Of a stretch of 64,000 nucleotides of DNA, positions 25,756 to 34,022 are shown one piece after another. The stretch spans positions 434,001-498,000 of the forward strand of contig NZ_SMTF01000001.1 of NCBI RefSeq assembly GCF_004357985.1, written 5' to 3'. A model generated the notes under the pieces. The model did not search any database. It saw nothing but the letters and a program-made list of their open reading frames with translations, and had not been told where the DNA came from. Each line of letters starts with the position of its first letter. Position 1 is the stretch's first letter. This stretch comes from Luteimonas aestuarii (GTDB lineage Bacteria > Pseudomonadota > Gammaproteobacteria > Xanthomonadales > Xanthomonadaceae). The translations under genes were made by a program, and so were the position numbers.

Positions 25756-26128
25756 GGCATCTGCCGGCAATGGGATCGGAAGCGCGACGATCTCACGGCG
25801 CAGTCCTCCAGCGCCGGCGCATGCGGGGTGCACGTGCCATCCGATGAAAAATCACGGCCCGGCCGGTGGTCGGTCGCACCGGTGCGGGCCGTGGGAGGAA
25901 GTCGTGGAGCGTGGGCGACCGGGGACCCAATGGACTGGACGCAGCCGGGCCGCGTCCAACGAATCACCCGGACCGCATCGTCCCGCGCGGCGACTGCGCG
26001 CGCACCATGCCTGCCCTGCGTTCGCCAGCGATCTTGTCGGCCCTGTTCCGTCATCCCGCCCCCTGCAATACGACGGCCGGATGGCCGATGGCAACATGCG
26101 CAACATGTCCGCATTGTCCCGACACGAA

Positions 26129-26142
26129 TGGTAGCGCTACCA
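26129..26142. promoter_or_regulatory. xyl box 1 (XylR operator), GPH symporter side
   Basis: TGGTAGCGCTACCA is a perfect palindrome, one base from the xyl box TGGTAGCGCTAACA described for Xanthomonas XylR. It lies 374 bases before the symporter ATG and 254 before xyn10. LacI-type regulators bind such even palindromes with a central CG. Confidence 0.8.
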
Positions 26143-26271
26143 ATCAGGGTACGCACGCTGCATAGCAGCACGACCGCAGTGTCTGGCCAGAAGCGTGGAT
26201 TCAAGGCTTCAGGCGTTGTCGCCGGCACATGCCACGGATCGGCATTGGCGCCCGTGGTACGCCTGTGTTAC

Positions 26272-26285
26272 TGATAGCGCTATCA
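26272..26285. promoter_or_regulatory. xyl box 2 (XylR operator), xyn10 side
   Basis: TGATAGCGCTATCA is a perfect palindrome sharing the TAGCGCTA core with box 1. It lies 111 bases before the xyn10 ATG, a suitable place for repression of that gene. Confidence 0.8.
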
Positions 26286-26395
26286 CCTGTCGTCGAAGTG
26301 GTCGCTGCGATACCGGCACTCCCGAAGGGCCTGCATCCGCACTCCGGTCACTCCGACGACATCGCCGATTCGTTGCCTGCCGGGAGCCTTGCCCG

Positions 26396-27427
26396 ATGAA
26401 ACCCTTGATGCCCACCCTGCTGATGACCGCGACACTGGCCCTCGCTGCGTGCGGTGGCGCTCCCGCACCCGCCGGAAGCGCGGTCACTGGCGCCACGCCG
26501 GCATCCGCCAGCACCGCGCTGGCGCATGGCCATGAGAAGTTCCTCGGCAGTGCGCACAGCCCGCCGCAGGCGCGCGACTTCCTAGTGTACTGGAACAAGG
26601 TCACGCCCGAGAACGGCGGCAAGTGGGGCGAGGTGGAGGCCGAGCGCGGAGTGATGGACTGGACCGCACTCGATGCCGCCTACCGCACCGCCAAGGACAA
26701 CGACCTGCCGTTCCAGATGCACGTGATGGTCTGGGGCAACCAGCAGCCCGAGTGGATCAAGACCTTGTCCACAGCGGAACAGCGCGCGGCGATCGAGCAG
26801 TGGTTCGCCGCCGTGGCCGCACGCTATCCCGACATCGATACCGTTGAAGTGGTGAACGAACCCCTGCACGACCCGCCATCGCAGGATGATGAAGGCGGCG
26901 GCAACTACATCGCCGCGCTGGGTGGCGATGGCGACACCGGCTGGGACTGGATCCTCGAATCGTTCCGCCTCGCGCGCCAGCATTTCCCGGACGCACAGCT
27001 GATGCTCAACGAGTACAGTGTGACCAACACCCCCGACAACACGCGGCGTTATCTCGAGATCATCCGCCTGCTGCAGGGCGAAGGGTTGATCGATGCCATC
27101 GGCATCCAGGGTCATGCGTTCTCGACCACCACCGAAACCTCGATGGACGTGCACCGGGAAAACCTGGATGCGCTGGCGGCCACCGGCCTGCCCGTGTACG
27201 TCACCGAGTTCGACGTGGATGGCGCCACCGACGAAGAACAGCTGGCCGACTACCAGCGCATCTTCCCGGTGTTCTGGGACCACCCCGGCGTCCGCGGGAT
27301 CACGCTTTGGGGCTTCCGGCCCGGCATGTGGCGCACTGAACAGCGCGCCTACCTCGTCAACGAGGACGGCAGCGAGCGCCCTGCCCTCGCGTGGCTGCGG
27401 GACTACGTGCAGAGTGGCGTGGAGTAG
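26396..27427 (+). CDS. xyn10: GH10 endo-1,4-beta-xylanase, lipoprotein
   Basis: This 343-residue enzyme cuts the xylan backbone. It has a lipoprotein signal ending ALAAC (Cys19), then an Ala/Ser/Thr/Pro-rich linker of about 25 residues and a GH10 barrel. Catalytic residues are visible: the acid/base Glu155 in VVNEPL and the nucleophile Glu271 in YVTEFDV. The conserved NKVTPENGGKW segment that holds substrate in the -1 site is also present, near residue 67, with HVMVWGNQQPEW. The protein is shorter than multi-domain secreted xylanases and has no carbohydrate-binding module. Lipid anchoring suggests activity at a membrane face, perhaps the cell surface. It faces the GPH operon and has a xyl box 111 bases upstream. 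Confidence 0.93.
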   Translation: MKPLMPTLLMTATLALAACGGAPAPAGSAVTGATPASASTALAHGHEKFLGSAHSPPQARDFLVYWNKVTPENGGKWGEVEAERGVMDWTALDAAYRTAKDNDLPFQMHVMVWGNQQPEWIKTLSTAEQRAAIEQWFAAVAARYPDIDTVEVVNEPLHDPPSQDDEGGGNYIAALGGDGDTGWDWILESFRLARQHFPDAQLMLNEYSVTNTPDNTRRYLEIIRLLQGEGLIDAIGIQGHAFSTTTETSMDVHRENLDALAATGLPVYVTEFDVDGATDEEQLADYQRIFPVFWDHPGVRGITLWGFRPGMWRTEQRAYLVNEDGSERPALAWLRDYVQSGVE

Positions 27428-27532
27428 CGGCAACGACCGTCACACGACATGGCGCACCCGGCTCGGGAGTGAGGCGTCGGCCTGTCCCATCCAGCGCGCC
27501 ATCGTGCCGCGCGCCGCGCCAGACGACACGCC

Positions 27533-27884
27533 CTACGCCCGGGCGTCCTTCCACACTGGCGGCACATCGCTTCGTCAGCTGGTCGAGTTCCTTGAACGGC
27601 ACAGGATCGACAGCCTCGAAGTTGAAGCACGATTCGCCCTGCATCCTCCCGCGCAATCCATCGCCGATGCCATCCAGCAGACCGGGATCCTCGTAGACCG
27701 CATCAGGTGATAGCCCCACGTAGGACTTCCTGGCCTGCACCACGCCGAAGAACGCCGCCTTGGCCTTCGGCGCGCGGGCTGGCGCCTCCACATAGGGGTT
27801 GCCCGGCCGGTCGGTCCTGATCGACAGGCCACCAGCATGCTTGCGCAGCACGTCGGACAGCACGGCGAAGATCAGGCTGTGCAT
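27533..27884 (-). pseudogene. Small conserved protein (RMQG-SCFNF family), broken by frameshifts
   Basis: The minus strand carries a recognisable 110-residue conserved protein of unknown function: start MHSLIFAVLSDVLRKH, then FFGVVQARKSYV, LLDGIGDGLRGRMQGESCFNF and FKELDQLTK. The family has YHLM between SYV and the LLDG part. Here YHLM is still encoded (around 27701-27713) but in another frame, because one extra G before it and one missing base after it cancel out. After LTKR the reading frame shifts again, away from VWKDARA and a TAG at 27533-27535 toward 100 unrelated residues. Three small indels imply a decayed gene or sequencing errors. The unbroken frame continues to about 27357, but its tail looks antisense. 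Family recognition is from memory. Confidence 0.5.
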
Positions 27885-28061
27885 GCGTGACACAAGGCCA
27901 ATGCGCTGCGCGAAGGCTGCCTCCGTCAACCCGGAAGGCAACGCGATGCCCCCTGCGCTTGCACGGCAGCAGCGTTCGGTACACGCACCCATCGCTGGAT
28001 GGAGGTTACTTCGCATACCAAACGACCCGCGCCGCACGGGTCGTGTGGGTCGTGCGCAAGC

Positions 28062-29645
28062 CTATTCCACGACCAGTACCGCGATGGACTTCGCCGGCAG
28101 CTCGATCGCCAGTCGTCCCTCGCGCGCCTCCACGCTGTAGTCGCGCGGTCGCACCGCTTGCGGCTGCGCGAAGCTGTTGTGCGCATCCATGGCATCGGCG
28201 GTCAACAGGCGTCCGCTGGCGCGCTGCACGGCGCCGCCCTGCACGGCCACGTGCACGGTCAGTGGCGTGCCGGGATCCGGGTTCACCAGCGCCAGCTGCA
28301 GCTTGCCGTCGGTGTCGCGCGCGGCGGACACGCTGATGCCGGGGATGGCTCCGTCGCCATGGCGATACTCGGGCGCGTTCCGCACCCGCGCCGGCAGCGT
28401 GGTCGCACCGTGGAACGGGCGATACATGTGGAAGGCGTGGTAGGTGGGCGTGAGCAGCATCTTCTCCTTGTCGGTGAGGATCATCGCCTGCAGCACGTTG
28501 ACCATCTGCGCGATCACCGCCATGTGCACGCGGTCGGCGTGGTCGTGGAAGATGTGGAAGTTCAGCGCGGCGACGACGGCATCGCGCAGGCTGTTCTGCT
28601 GGAACAGGAAGCCGGGGTTGTCGCCTTCCTCGGTGTCGTACCAGGTGCCCCATTCGTCGACGTAGAAGCCGTACTTGCCGTCGGGGTCGTTGCGCGCCAG
28701 CACTTCCTTGTTGGCCACGATGTAATCGTCCATCAGCAGCGTCTGGCGCAGCGTGGCGAACCACGCCGCCTCGTCGAAGCCCAGCGCCGCGCCCTTCTTC
28801 TCCCAGTCGGCGTTGGGCAACGTGTAGTAGTGGTGGCTGATGCCGTCCAGGCGCAGGCTCCAGTTCGGCTCGACGCCGCTGCTGATCGCCTCGGCCCACT
28901 CGGTCATGTCGCCGTGGCCGCCGCTGGCGATCATCTTCGGCTGGTTGTCTTCCGGCGCCTTCACGAACGTGGCGTAGTGGTTGTACAGGTCCACGTAGTA
29001 CTCCGGCCGCATGTTGCCGCCGCAGCCCCAGGCCTCGTTGCCGATGGCGAAGTAGTGCAGCCTCCAGGGCTTGTCGCGGCCGTTGCGGCGGCGCAGTTCG
29101 GCCTGCGTGGACTGGCCGTCCGCGGTGATGTATTCCACCCACTCGGCCATCTCGCGCGGGGTGCCGGTGCCGAGGTTGCCGTTGACGTAGACCTCGGCGC
29201 CGAGCATCTCCGCCAGGTCCAGGAACTCGTGGGTGCCGAAGGCGTTGTCCTCGATCACGCCGCCCCAGCTGGTATTGACGCGCTTGGGACGCTGCGCGCG
29301 CGGGCCGATGCCGTCGCGCCAGTGGTACTGGTCGGCGAAGCAGCCGCCGGGCCAGCGCAGCAATGGCACCCGCAAGTCCTTCAGCGCGGCCAGCACGTCG
29401 TTGCGGTAGCCGCGGGTATTGGGGATGGACGAGTCTTCGCCCACCCAGATGCCTTCGTAGATGCCGCGCCCGAGGTGCTCGACGAACTGCCCGTAGACGT
29501 TGGGATGGATGGTGGCACCCGGGCGATCGGCTTCGATCACCACCTCGACCGGGCTGGCGACGACCGGCGCGGCGATGGCAGCGAGCGTGACGGCGATGGT
29601 GGCCAGCCAGCCATGGCGCCGGTGGTTTCGTGTGGCATGGATCAT
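28062..29645 (-). CDS. GH51 alpha-L-arabinofuranosidase, exported
   Basis: This 527-residue enzyme removes arabinofuranosyl side chains. A signal peptide with a basic start and a hydrophobic core covers about residues 1-30 (WLATIAVTLAAIAAPVVA). The GH51 barrel follows, with the acid/base Glu204 in AIGNEAWGCGG and the nucleophile Glu331 in GFYVDEWGTWY. The substrate loop LLRWPGGCFADQYHWRDGIGPRAQRP is typical of the family. A C-terminal beta domain ends at VLVVE. Its periplasmic or extracellular location fits removal of arabinose before oligomers are imported. It is transcribed alone on the minus strand, convergent with xyn10 across the decayed gene and divergent from the lactonase. No xyl box was found within 300 bases upstream. 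Confidence 0.93.
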   Translation of the reverse strand: MIHATRNHRRHGWLATIAVTLAAIAAPVVASPVEVVIEADRPGATIHPNVYGQFVEHLGRGIYEGIWVGEDSSIPNTRGYRNDVLAALKDLRVPLLRWPGGCFADQYHWRDGIGPRAQRPKRVNTSWGGVIEDNAFGTHEFLDLAEMLGAEVYVNGNLGTGTPREMAEWVEYITADGQSTQAELRRRNGRDKPWRLHYFAIGNEAWGCGGNMRPEYYVDLYNHYATFVKAPEDNQPKMIASGGHGDMTEWAEAISSGVEPNWSLRLDGISHHYYTLPNADWEKKGAALGFDEAAWFATLRQTLLMDDYIVANKEVLARNDPDGKYGFYVDEWGTWYDTEEGDNPGFLFQQNSLRDAVVAALNFHIFHDHADRVHMAVIAQMVNVLQAMILTDKEKMLLTPTYHAFHMYRPFHGATTLPARVRNAPEYRHGDGAIPGISVSAARDTDGKLQLALVNPDPGTPLTVHVAVQGGAVQRASGRLLTADAMDAHNSFAQPQAVRPRDYSVEAREGRLAIELPAKSIAVLVVE

Positions 29646-29962
29646 GCGGGTCTCCCGTGAGGCGGATGGTGGTCCGTGCCCGTACGGCGGGCGCGGTTGC
29701 AGGTGATGCGTTGCCGCACATCGTGCAGGTAGTCGGCGTTATGATCGGAGCATGCCGATGCATTGCCCGGCATGCGGATCGCATCGGTGCAGGAGGCAAT
29801 GCAAGTTGGGTTCGCTATCGCGCGTCGATGGGTGCAGGACAGGAAGCGTCCGTCGGCTCGATGCGACAAGGCGGCAACGGTCGTGATGTCGCCCAACGGC
29901 TCCACCCACGTCGCATCCGCGCGAGCACCCAGCCCTTCAACGACACGCTTCGGGAGAACCAC
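29646..29962. other. Divergent intergenic region, GH51 and lactonase
   Basis: 317 bases without a supported gene. No TAGCGCTA box is present. The only structure I see is an inverted repeat, GCATGCCG at 29750-29757 and CGGCATGC at 29768-29775, with a ten-base gap. Both promoters should lie here, but no clear -35/-10 pair stands out. Confidence 0.6.
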
Positions 29963-31051
29963 ATGTCCTTTCGTTCTTGCGCCACCCTCGCCCTGCCTCT
30001 GGCGGCAGCCCTTGCGGCCTGCACGGTCACGACGGGCGATGCCGCCGGCAACGCCGCGACGGCGGGCGATCCCGGGGAGGCATTCCCGGTGATTGGCCAG
30101 CTCACCGCGTACGCGGACGGATTCCACTCGCACGTTCCCGGGGATGCCCGCATCGAACGGCTGACCGATCCGCAGACCGAAGGCTTCACCTGGTCCGAAG
30201 GCCCGGCATGGGTGCGCGATGGCGATGGCGGCTACCTGTTGTTCACCGACGTGCCCGGCAACACCATGCATCGCTGGTCGGATGCAGAGGGCCTGTCGGT
30301 GTTCCTGCAGCCCTCCGGCTATGGCGGCCCGGACGACGGCACCCTGCGCGAGGCGGGTGCGAACGGCCTGTTCGCCGAGCCCGGCGGCACGGTGCTGCTG
30401 GCCGATTCCGGCAGCCGGCTGGTCGCCCGCTTCGATCCCGCGACGAAGGCGAAGACGCCACTGGCGACGCATTTCGACGGCAAGCGCTTCAACAGCCCCA
30501 ACGACGTGGTGCTTCGCAGCGATGGCGCGGTGTTCTTCACCGATCCACCGTACGGCCTGAAGGACGGCAACGACTCGCCGGCCAAGGAACTTGCGTTCAA
30601 CGGCGTGTACCGCATCGACGCCGATGGCAGCGTGCACCTGCTGGACGACAGCCTGACCTATCCCAACGGCATCGCGCTGTCGCCCGACGAGCGCACCCTG
30701 TATGTCGCCGTGTCCGATCCGGAACAGCCGGTATGGATGGCGTATGCCCTGGATGATGCCGGCGACGTGTCCGGGCGCCGCGTCTTCGCCGACGCCTCCG
30801 ACCTGATGGGCGAAGGCGTGCATGGCCTGCCCGACGGATTGGTGGTTGCCACCGATGGCACGCTGTTCGCCACCGGTCCCGGCGGCGTACTGGTGATCGC
30901 GGCCGACGGCACGCGGCTCGGTCGCATCGAAACCGGCAGCGCGATCGCCAACTGCACGTTCGGCGATGACGGCCGCACGCTGTACATGACCTCCAACGAC
31001 TTCCTCGCCCGCGTGCGCACCCACGCCACCGGGCTCGGCGCGGACCGCTGA
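29963..31051 (+). CDS. SMP-30/gluconolactonase-family lactonase, lipoprotein
   Basis: This 362-residue protein has a lipoprotein signal ending AALAAC (Cys20) and a six-bladed beta propeller of the SMP-30/gluconolactonase type. Metal-site residues are seen in TWSEGPAWV (Glu), NSPNDVVLRSDGAVFFTDPPYGL (Asn, Asp) and YPNGIALSPDERTLYVAV (Asn, Asp). It should hydrolyse a sugar lactone outside the cytoplasm. In a xylan locus the plausible substrate is xylonolactone, arabinonolactone or a lignin-type ester, but no sugar dehydrogenase is present in the window to make a lactone. It is convergent with the GH3 gene; a 10-base-pair hairpin lies between them. Confidence 0.85.
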   Translation: MSFRSCATLALPLAAALAACTVTTGDAAGNAATAGDPGEAFPVIGQLTAYADGFHSHVPGDARIERLTDPQTEGFTWSEGPAWVRDGDGGYLLFTDVPGNTMHRWSDAEGLSVFLQPSGYGGPDDGTLREAGANGLFAEPGGTVLLADSGSRLVARFDPATKAKTPLATHFDGKRFNSPNDVVLRSDGAVFFTDPPYGLKDGNDSPAKELAFNGVYRIDADGSVHLLDDSLTYPNGIALSPDERTLYVAVSDPEQPVWMAYALDDAGDVSGRRVFADASDLMGEGVHGLPDGLVVATDGTLFATGPGGVLVIAADGTRLGRIETGSAIANCTFGDDGRTLYMTSNDFLARVRTHATGLGADR

Positions 31052-31063
31052 TCCGCCAGCGCG

Positions 31064-31089
31064 CGCCTGCACCCGCATCGGTGCAGGCG
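31064..31089. terminator. Hairpin between convergent lactonase and GH3 genes
   Basis: CGCCTGCACC and GGTGCAGGCG form a perfect 10-base-pair stem around CGCATC, 12 bases after the lactonase stop. No T-tract follows on either strand. It is a terminator-like element between convergent genes. Confidence 0.45.
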
Positions 31090-31124
31090 GCCGCGCAAGC
31101 GACCTGACGCGACGCGGGCGCAGC

Positions 31125-34022
31125 TCAATCACCGGACACCGCGAAGCGCGCCTGCTGGCGGATGTCGGCGCTCGATGCGCCCAGCTGCACTTCGTACGCA
31201 CCCGCGTCGACCACGTAGCGAGCCTGTGCTTCGTCATAGGTACGCAAGGCATCGGCAGGCGTGAACGTGAACACCACCTCGCGCGTTTCGCCCGGCTGCA
31301 GGTGGATGCGCTGGAATCCGCGCAATTCCTTCAGCGCGCGCGGACGCTGCGGCGCCAGCGGCTTCAGGTACAACTGCACCACCTCGTCGCCGGCCTGCGT
31401 CCCCGCGTTGCGGATCGTGGCCTGCACGTGCACCACATCGTCCCGGCCCACGCGCGTGCGGTCCAGCCGCAGGCCGGAGTACGCGAACGTGGTGTACGAC
31501 AACCCATGTCCGAAGGCGTACAGGGGTTCGCCCTCGAAGTAACGGTAGGTGCGGCCATCCATGTCGTAGTCGTCGAACGCCGGCAGCACTTCGTCGGCCT
31601 TGTAGAACGTCACCGGCAACCGTCCGGCGGGATTCGTCTCGCCGAACAGCACGTCGGCCATCGCGTTGCCACCGCGTTGCCCCGGGTACCACGCCACCAG
31701 GATCGCCGGCAGGTTGTCGTGTGCCCAGTCCACCGCCAGTGCCGAGCCCGTGGTCAGCACCAGTACCACGGGCTTGCCGGTGGCGTGCAGCGCTTCCAGC
31801 AGCTTCTGCTGCGTCGCAGGCAGCCGCGTGTCGGTGCGGTCGCCGCCGGAGAAACCGGGGAACTCGACGTCCATCTCCTCGCCTTCGACGTCTCCGGTCA
31901 GGCCGCCGACGAACACCACCACGTCGGCATCGCGTGCGACATCCAGGGCGTGTTCGAGCGCGGGCTTGGCGCCCGGCAGGTCCCAGGCCAGGCGCACCGC
32001 GGCGTCGCGCTCGTGCTCGTAGTACTCCAGCACGATGTCGTAGGCGCGCCCGGCCTCCAGCCGCACGCGGACATCGGCACTGCGCAGGCGTTCGGTATTG
32101 CTCCAGCGTTCGACCAGCAGCTTGCCGTCGAGGGAGAGGCGGAAGCCGTCGTTGGCGCCCACTTCGAGGCGGTAGTCGCCGCTGACCGGCGGCAGCAGCT
32201 GGCCGCTCCAGCGGATGCTGAAACGGTCGTTTGGCAGCGCCTGCCCAGGCCCGGCCTCGCCGCGCGCCATCAGGTTGTCGGTGGGCGAGCCGCGATCCCA
32301 GCGGAACGCGACCTGCGGGTCCACGCGCGTGAGCACCGGCGTGCCGGACAGGTCCTGGTTGGGGAAGTATTCGCCGCGCAGGCCGCGCTCGTTCGAACCG
32401 GCCGAAGGCCGCAGGTACTGCGGCTCGACCAGCGGCGTGGCGGCGGGATCGTCGCGGCCCTCGACAAGGTCCGCGCCGCGCGCGTAGACCACCTCGGCAT
32501 CGGGCAGCGCTTCGCGGATGCCCTGCAGCACCGTGACCGGCGCGGCCGGCGTGCCGTAGTAGTTGCCCAGCAGCGACATGACGTCATCCGCAGTCGGGCC
32601 GATGACCGCGATGCGCTTGAGGTCACGCGACAGCGGCAGCACGCCGTCGTTCTTGAGCAGCACGACGGACTTGCGCGCGACCTCGCGCGCCAGCGCGTCG
32701 TGCGCGGGCGCCTGGTTGACCGAGTAAGGCGTTTGCGCCCAGCGCACCCGCTCCGGTGGATCGAACATGCCCAGGCGCATGCGCGCGGCGATCAGCCGCG
32801 TCGCGGCGGCATCCACCTCGGCCTCGTCCAGCAGGCCCTTGCGCACGGCGACCGGGACCGATTCGGCATAGGTATCGCCGCAGTCGAGCTGGGTGCCGTT
32901 CTTCACCGCGAGCGCGGCGGCGGCTTCCGGCGTCTCGACCAGCTTGTGGTTCTTCCAGATGTCGACCACCGCCCAACAATCGGACAACACGTAGCCCTGG
33001 AAGCCCCACTCGCCGCGCAGCAGGTCTTCGGCCAGGAACCGGCTGGCGCTGGCCGACTCGCCATAGACGCGGTTGTAGGCACCCATCACCGCGGCCACGT
33101 TGGCCTCCTTTACGAGTGCTTCGAACGCCGGCAGGTAGGTGTCGTACAGGTCGCGCTTGCTGGGGTGCACATCGAAGGTATGGCGATCGGCTTCGGGGCC
33201 GCTGTGCACGGCGAAGTGCTTGGCGGTGGCATCGAGCTTGCGATAACGCGGGTCCAGCGGGGTGCCGTCCGGCGCGTCGCCCTGCAGGCCACGCACGAAC
33301 GACACGCCGATGCGCGCGGTGAGGTACGGGTCCTCGCCGTAGGTTTCCTGGCCACGGCCCCAGCGCGGGTCGCGGAAGATGTTGATGTTCGGCGACCAGA
33401 ACGTGAGGCCCTGGTAGCGGCCATGCTCACCGTTGCGGAAGAACGCGTGGTGCTTTGCGCGGGCCTCGTCGCTGATGGTGCGCGATACCTCGTCGATCAA
33501 CGGCACGTCGAACGTGGCTGCCAGGCCGATCGCCTGCGGGAACACCGTCGCCGCGCCCGCGCGCGCCACGCCGTGCAGCGCCTCGTTCCACCAGTCGTAG
33601 GCGGGCACGCCCAGCCGCTCGATCGCGGGCGAATCGTTCTGCATCTGCGCGGCTTTTTCTTCCAGCGTCATTTCCGCTACCAGCGCAGCGGCACGCGCCT
33701 CGAAGCTGCGCGTGGTATCGAGCCAGGGTTGCGTATCGCGTGCGAGGGCTGGCAGCGCCAGGACCGGCACCAGCAACGCCGTCGCAATCCGGCTCCAGCG
33801 CGATGGCGCACGCGCGGAAGCTGGTGAGGGCCTTCGAAGTGCAATGGCGCTGCACGTCCCCGGCCCTTGGATGGGATGTTCGTTCCCCGCGACGGCCTCG
33901 CGTGGTCCGCCCCACGCTCGCTGCGCCCGCGGCCCCCATCTGCCCTGCGGGCCTCTTCCCCCGCAGGCGGGGGATGGGCTCTGCGACCACGTATCGCGCT
34001 GCGCGATGCCTTCAGTCCGCAT
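31125..34022 (-). CDS. GH3 beta-xylosidase with PA14 domain, exported
   Basis: This glycosidase releases xylose from xylo-oligomers. The GH3 N-terminal barrel begins near MTLEEKAAQMQND, the nucleophile is Asp in the family segment YVLSDCWAV, and KHFAVHSGPE is the substrate loop. A PA14 domain (GLRGEYFPNQDLSG to AAVRLAWDLPG) is inserted before the second half of the alpha/beta sandwich, as in plant-type and Xanthomonas xylosidases, and a fibronectin-like C-terminus follows. A signal peptide (RIATALLVPVLALPALA) precedes ARDTQPW, leaving about 872 mature residues. The ATG at 34022 overlaps the upstream GH43 gene by 11 bases but adds about 75 odd residues encoded partly by a palindromic element. 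The real start may be a non-ATG codon nearer 33800. Confidence 0.85.
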   Translation of the reverse strand: MRTEGIAQRDTWSQSPSPACGGRGPQGRWGPRAQRAWGGPREAVAGNEHPIQGPGTCSAIALRRPSPASARAPSRWSRIATALLVPVLALPALARDTQPWLDTTRSFEARAAALVAEMTLEEKAAQMQNDSPAIERLGVPAYDWWNEALHGVARAGAATVFPQAIGLAATFDVPLIDEVSRTISDEARAKHHAFFRNGEHGRYQGLTFWSPNINIFRDPRWGRGQETYGEDPYLTARIGVSFVRGLQGDAPDGTPLDPRYRKLDATAKHFAVHSGPEADRHTFDVHPSKRDLYDTYLPAFEALVKEANVAAVMGAYNRVYGESASASRFLAEDLLRGEWGFQGYVLSDCWAVVDIWKNHKLVETPEAAAALAVKNGTQLDCGDTYAESVPVAVRKGLLDEAEVDAAATRLIAARMRLGMFDPPERVRWAQTPYSVNQAPAHDALAREVARKSVVLLKNDGVLPLSRDLKRIAVIGPTADDVMSLLGNYYGTPAAPVTVLQGIREALPDAEVVYARGADLVEGRDDPAATPLVEPQYLRPSAGSNERGLRGEYFPNQDLSGTPVLTRVDPQVAFRWDRGSPTDNLMARGEAGPGQALPNDRFSIRWSGQLLPPVSGDYRLEVGANDGFRLSLDGKLLVERWSNTERLRSADVRVRLEAGRAYDIVLEYYEHERDAAVRLAWDLPGAKPALEHALDVARDADVVVFVGGLTGDVEGEEMDVEFPGFSGGDRTDTRLPATQQKLLEALHATGKPVVLVLTTGSALAVDWAHDNLPAILVAWYPGQRGGNAMADVLFGETNPAGRLPVTFYKADEVLPAFDDYDMDGRTYRYFEGEPLYAFGHGLSYTTFAYSGLRLDRTRVGRDDVVHVQATIRNAGTQAGDEVVQLYLKPLAPQRPRALKELRGFQRIHLQPGETREVVFTFTPADALRTYDEAQARYVVDAGAYEVQLGASSADIRQQARFAVSGD
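33935..33978. repeat. Nested palindrome at the GH3 5' end
   Basis: An outer arm pair CCCATC (33935-33940) and GATGGG (33973-33978) encloses a 6-base-pair hairpin CCCCCG/CGGGGG around CAGG (33958-33973) and a smaller GCCC/GGGC hairpin. The core CGCCTGCGG (minus strand) also occurs in the palindrome at 51135-51183. It resembles repetitive extragenic palindromes of Xanthomonadaceae. Relatedness of the two copies is my inference. Confidence 0.5.

Larger units (their letters stand above)
25756..26395. other. 640-base divergent control region, GPH operon and xyn10
   Basis: I see no convincing gene here. It holds two perfect 14-base palindromes with core TAGCGCTA, 143 bases apart centre to centre, one suited to each divergent transcript. 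The remainder is ordinary GC-rich sequence without terminators. Short open frames on both strands lack ribosome-binding sites and family resemblance. Confidence 0.7.

Noticed and set aside
29750-29775. Inverted repeat GCATGCCG/CGGCATGC upstream of the lactonase as a regulator site
   Set aside because: The arms are short, the gap is long and no family of regulator boxes matches. It is noted only.
31302-33827. An 841-codon open frame on the plus strand
   Set aside because: It is antisense to the GH3 gene, whose motifs are unambiguous.
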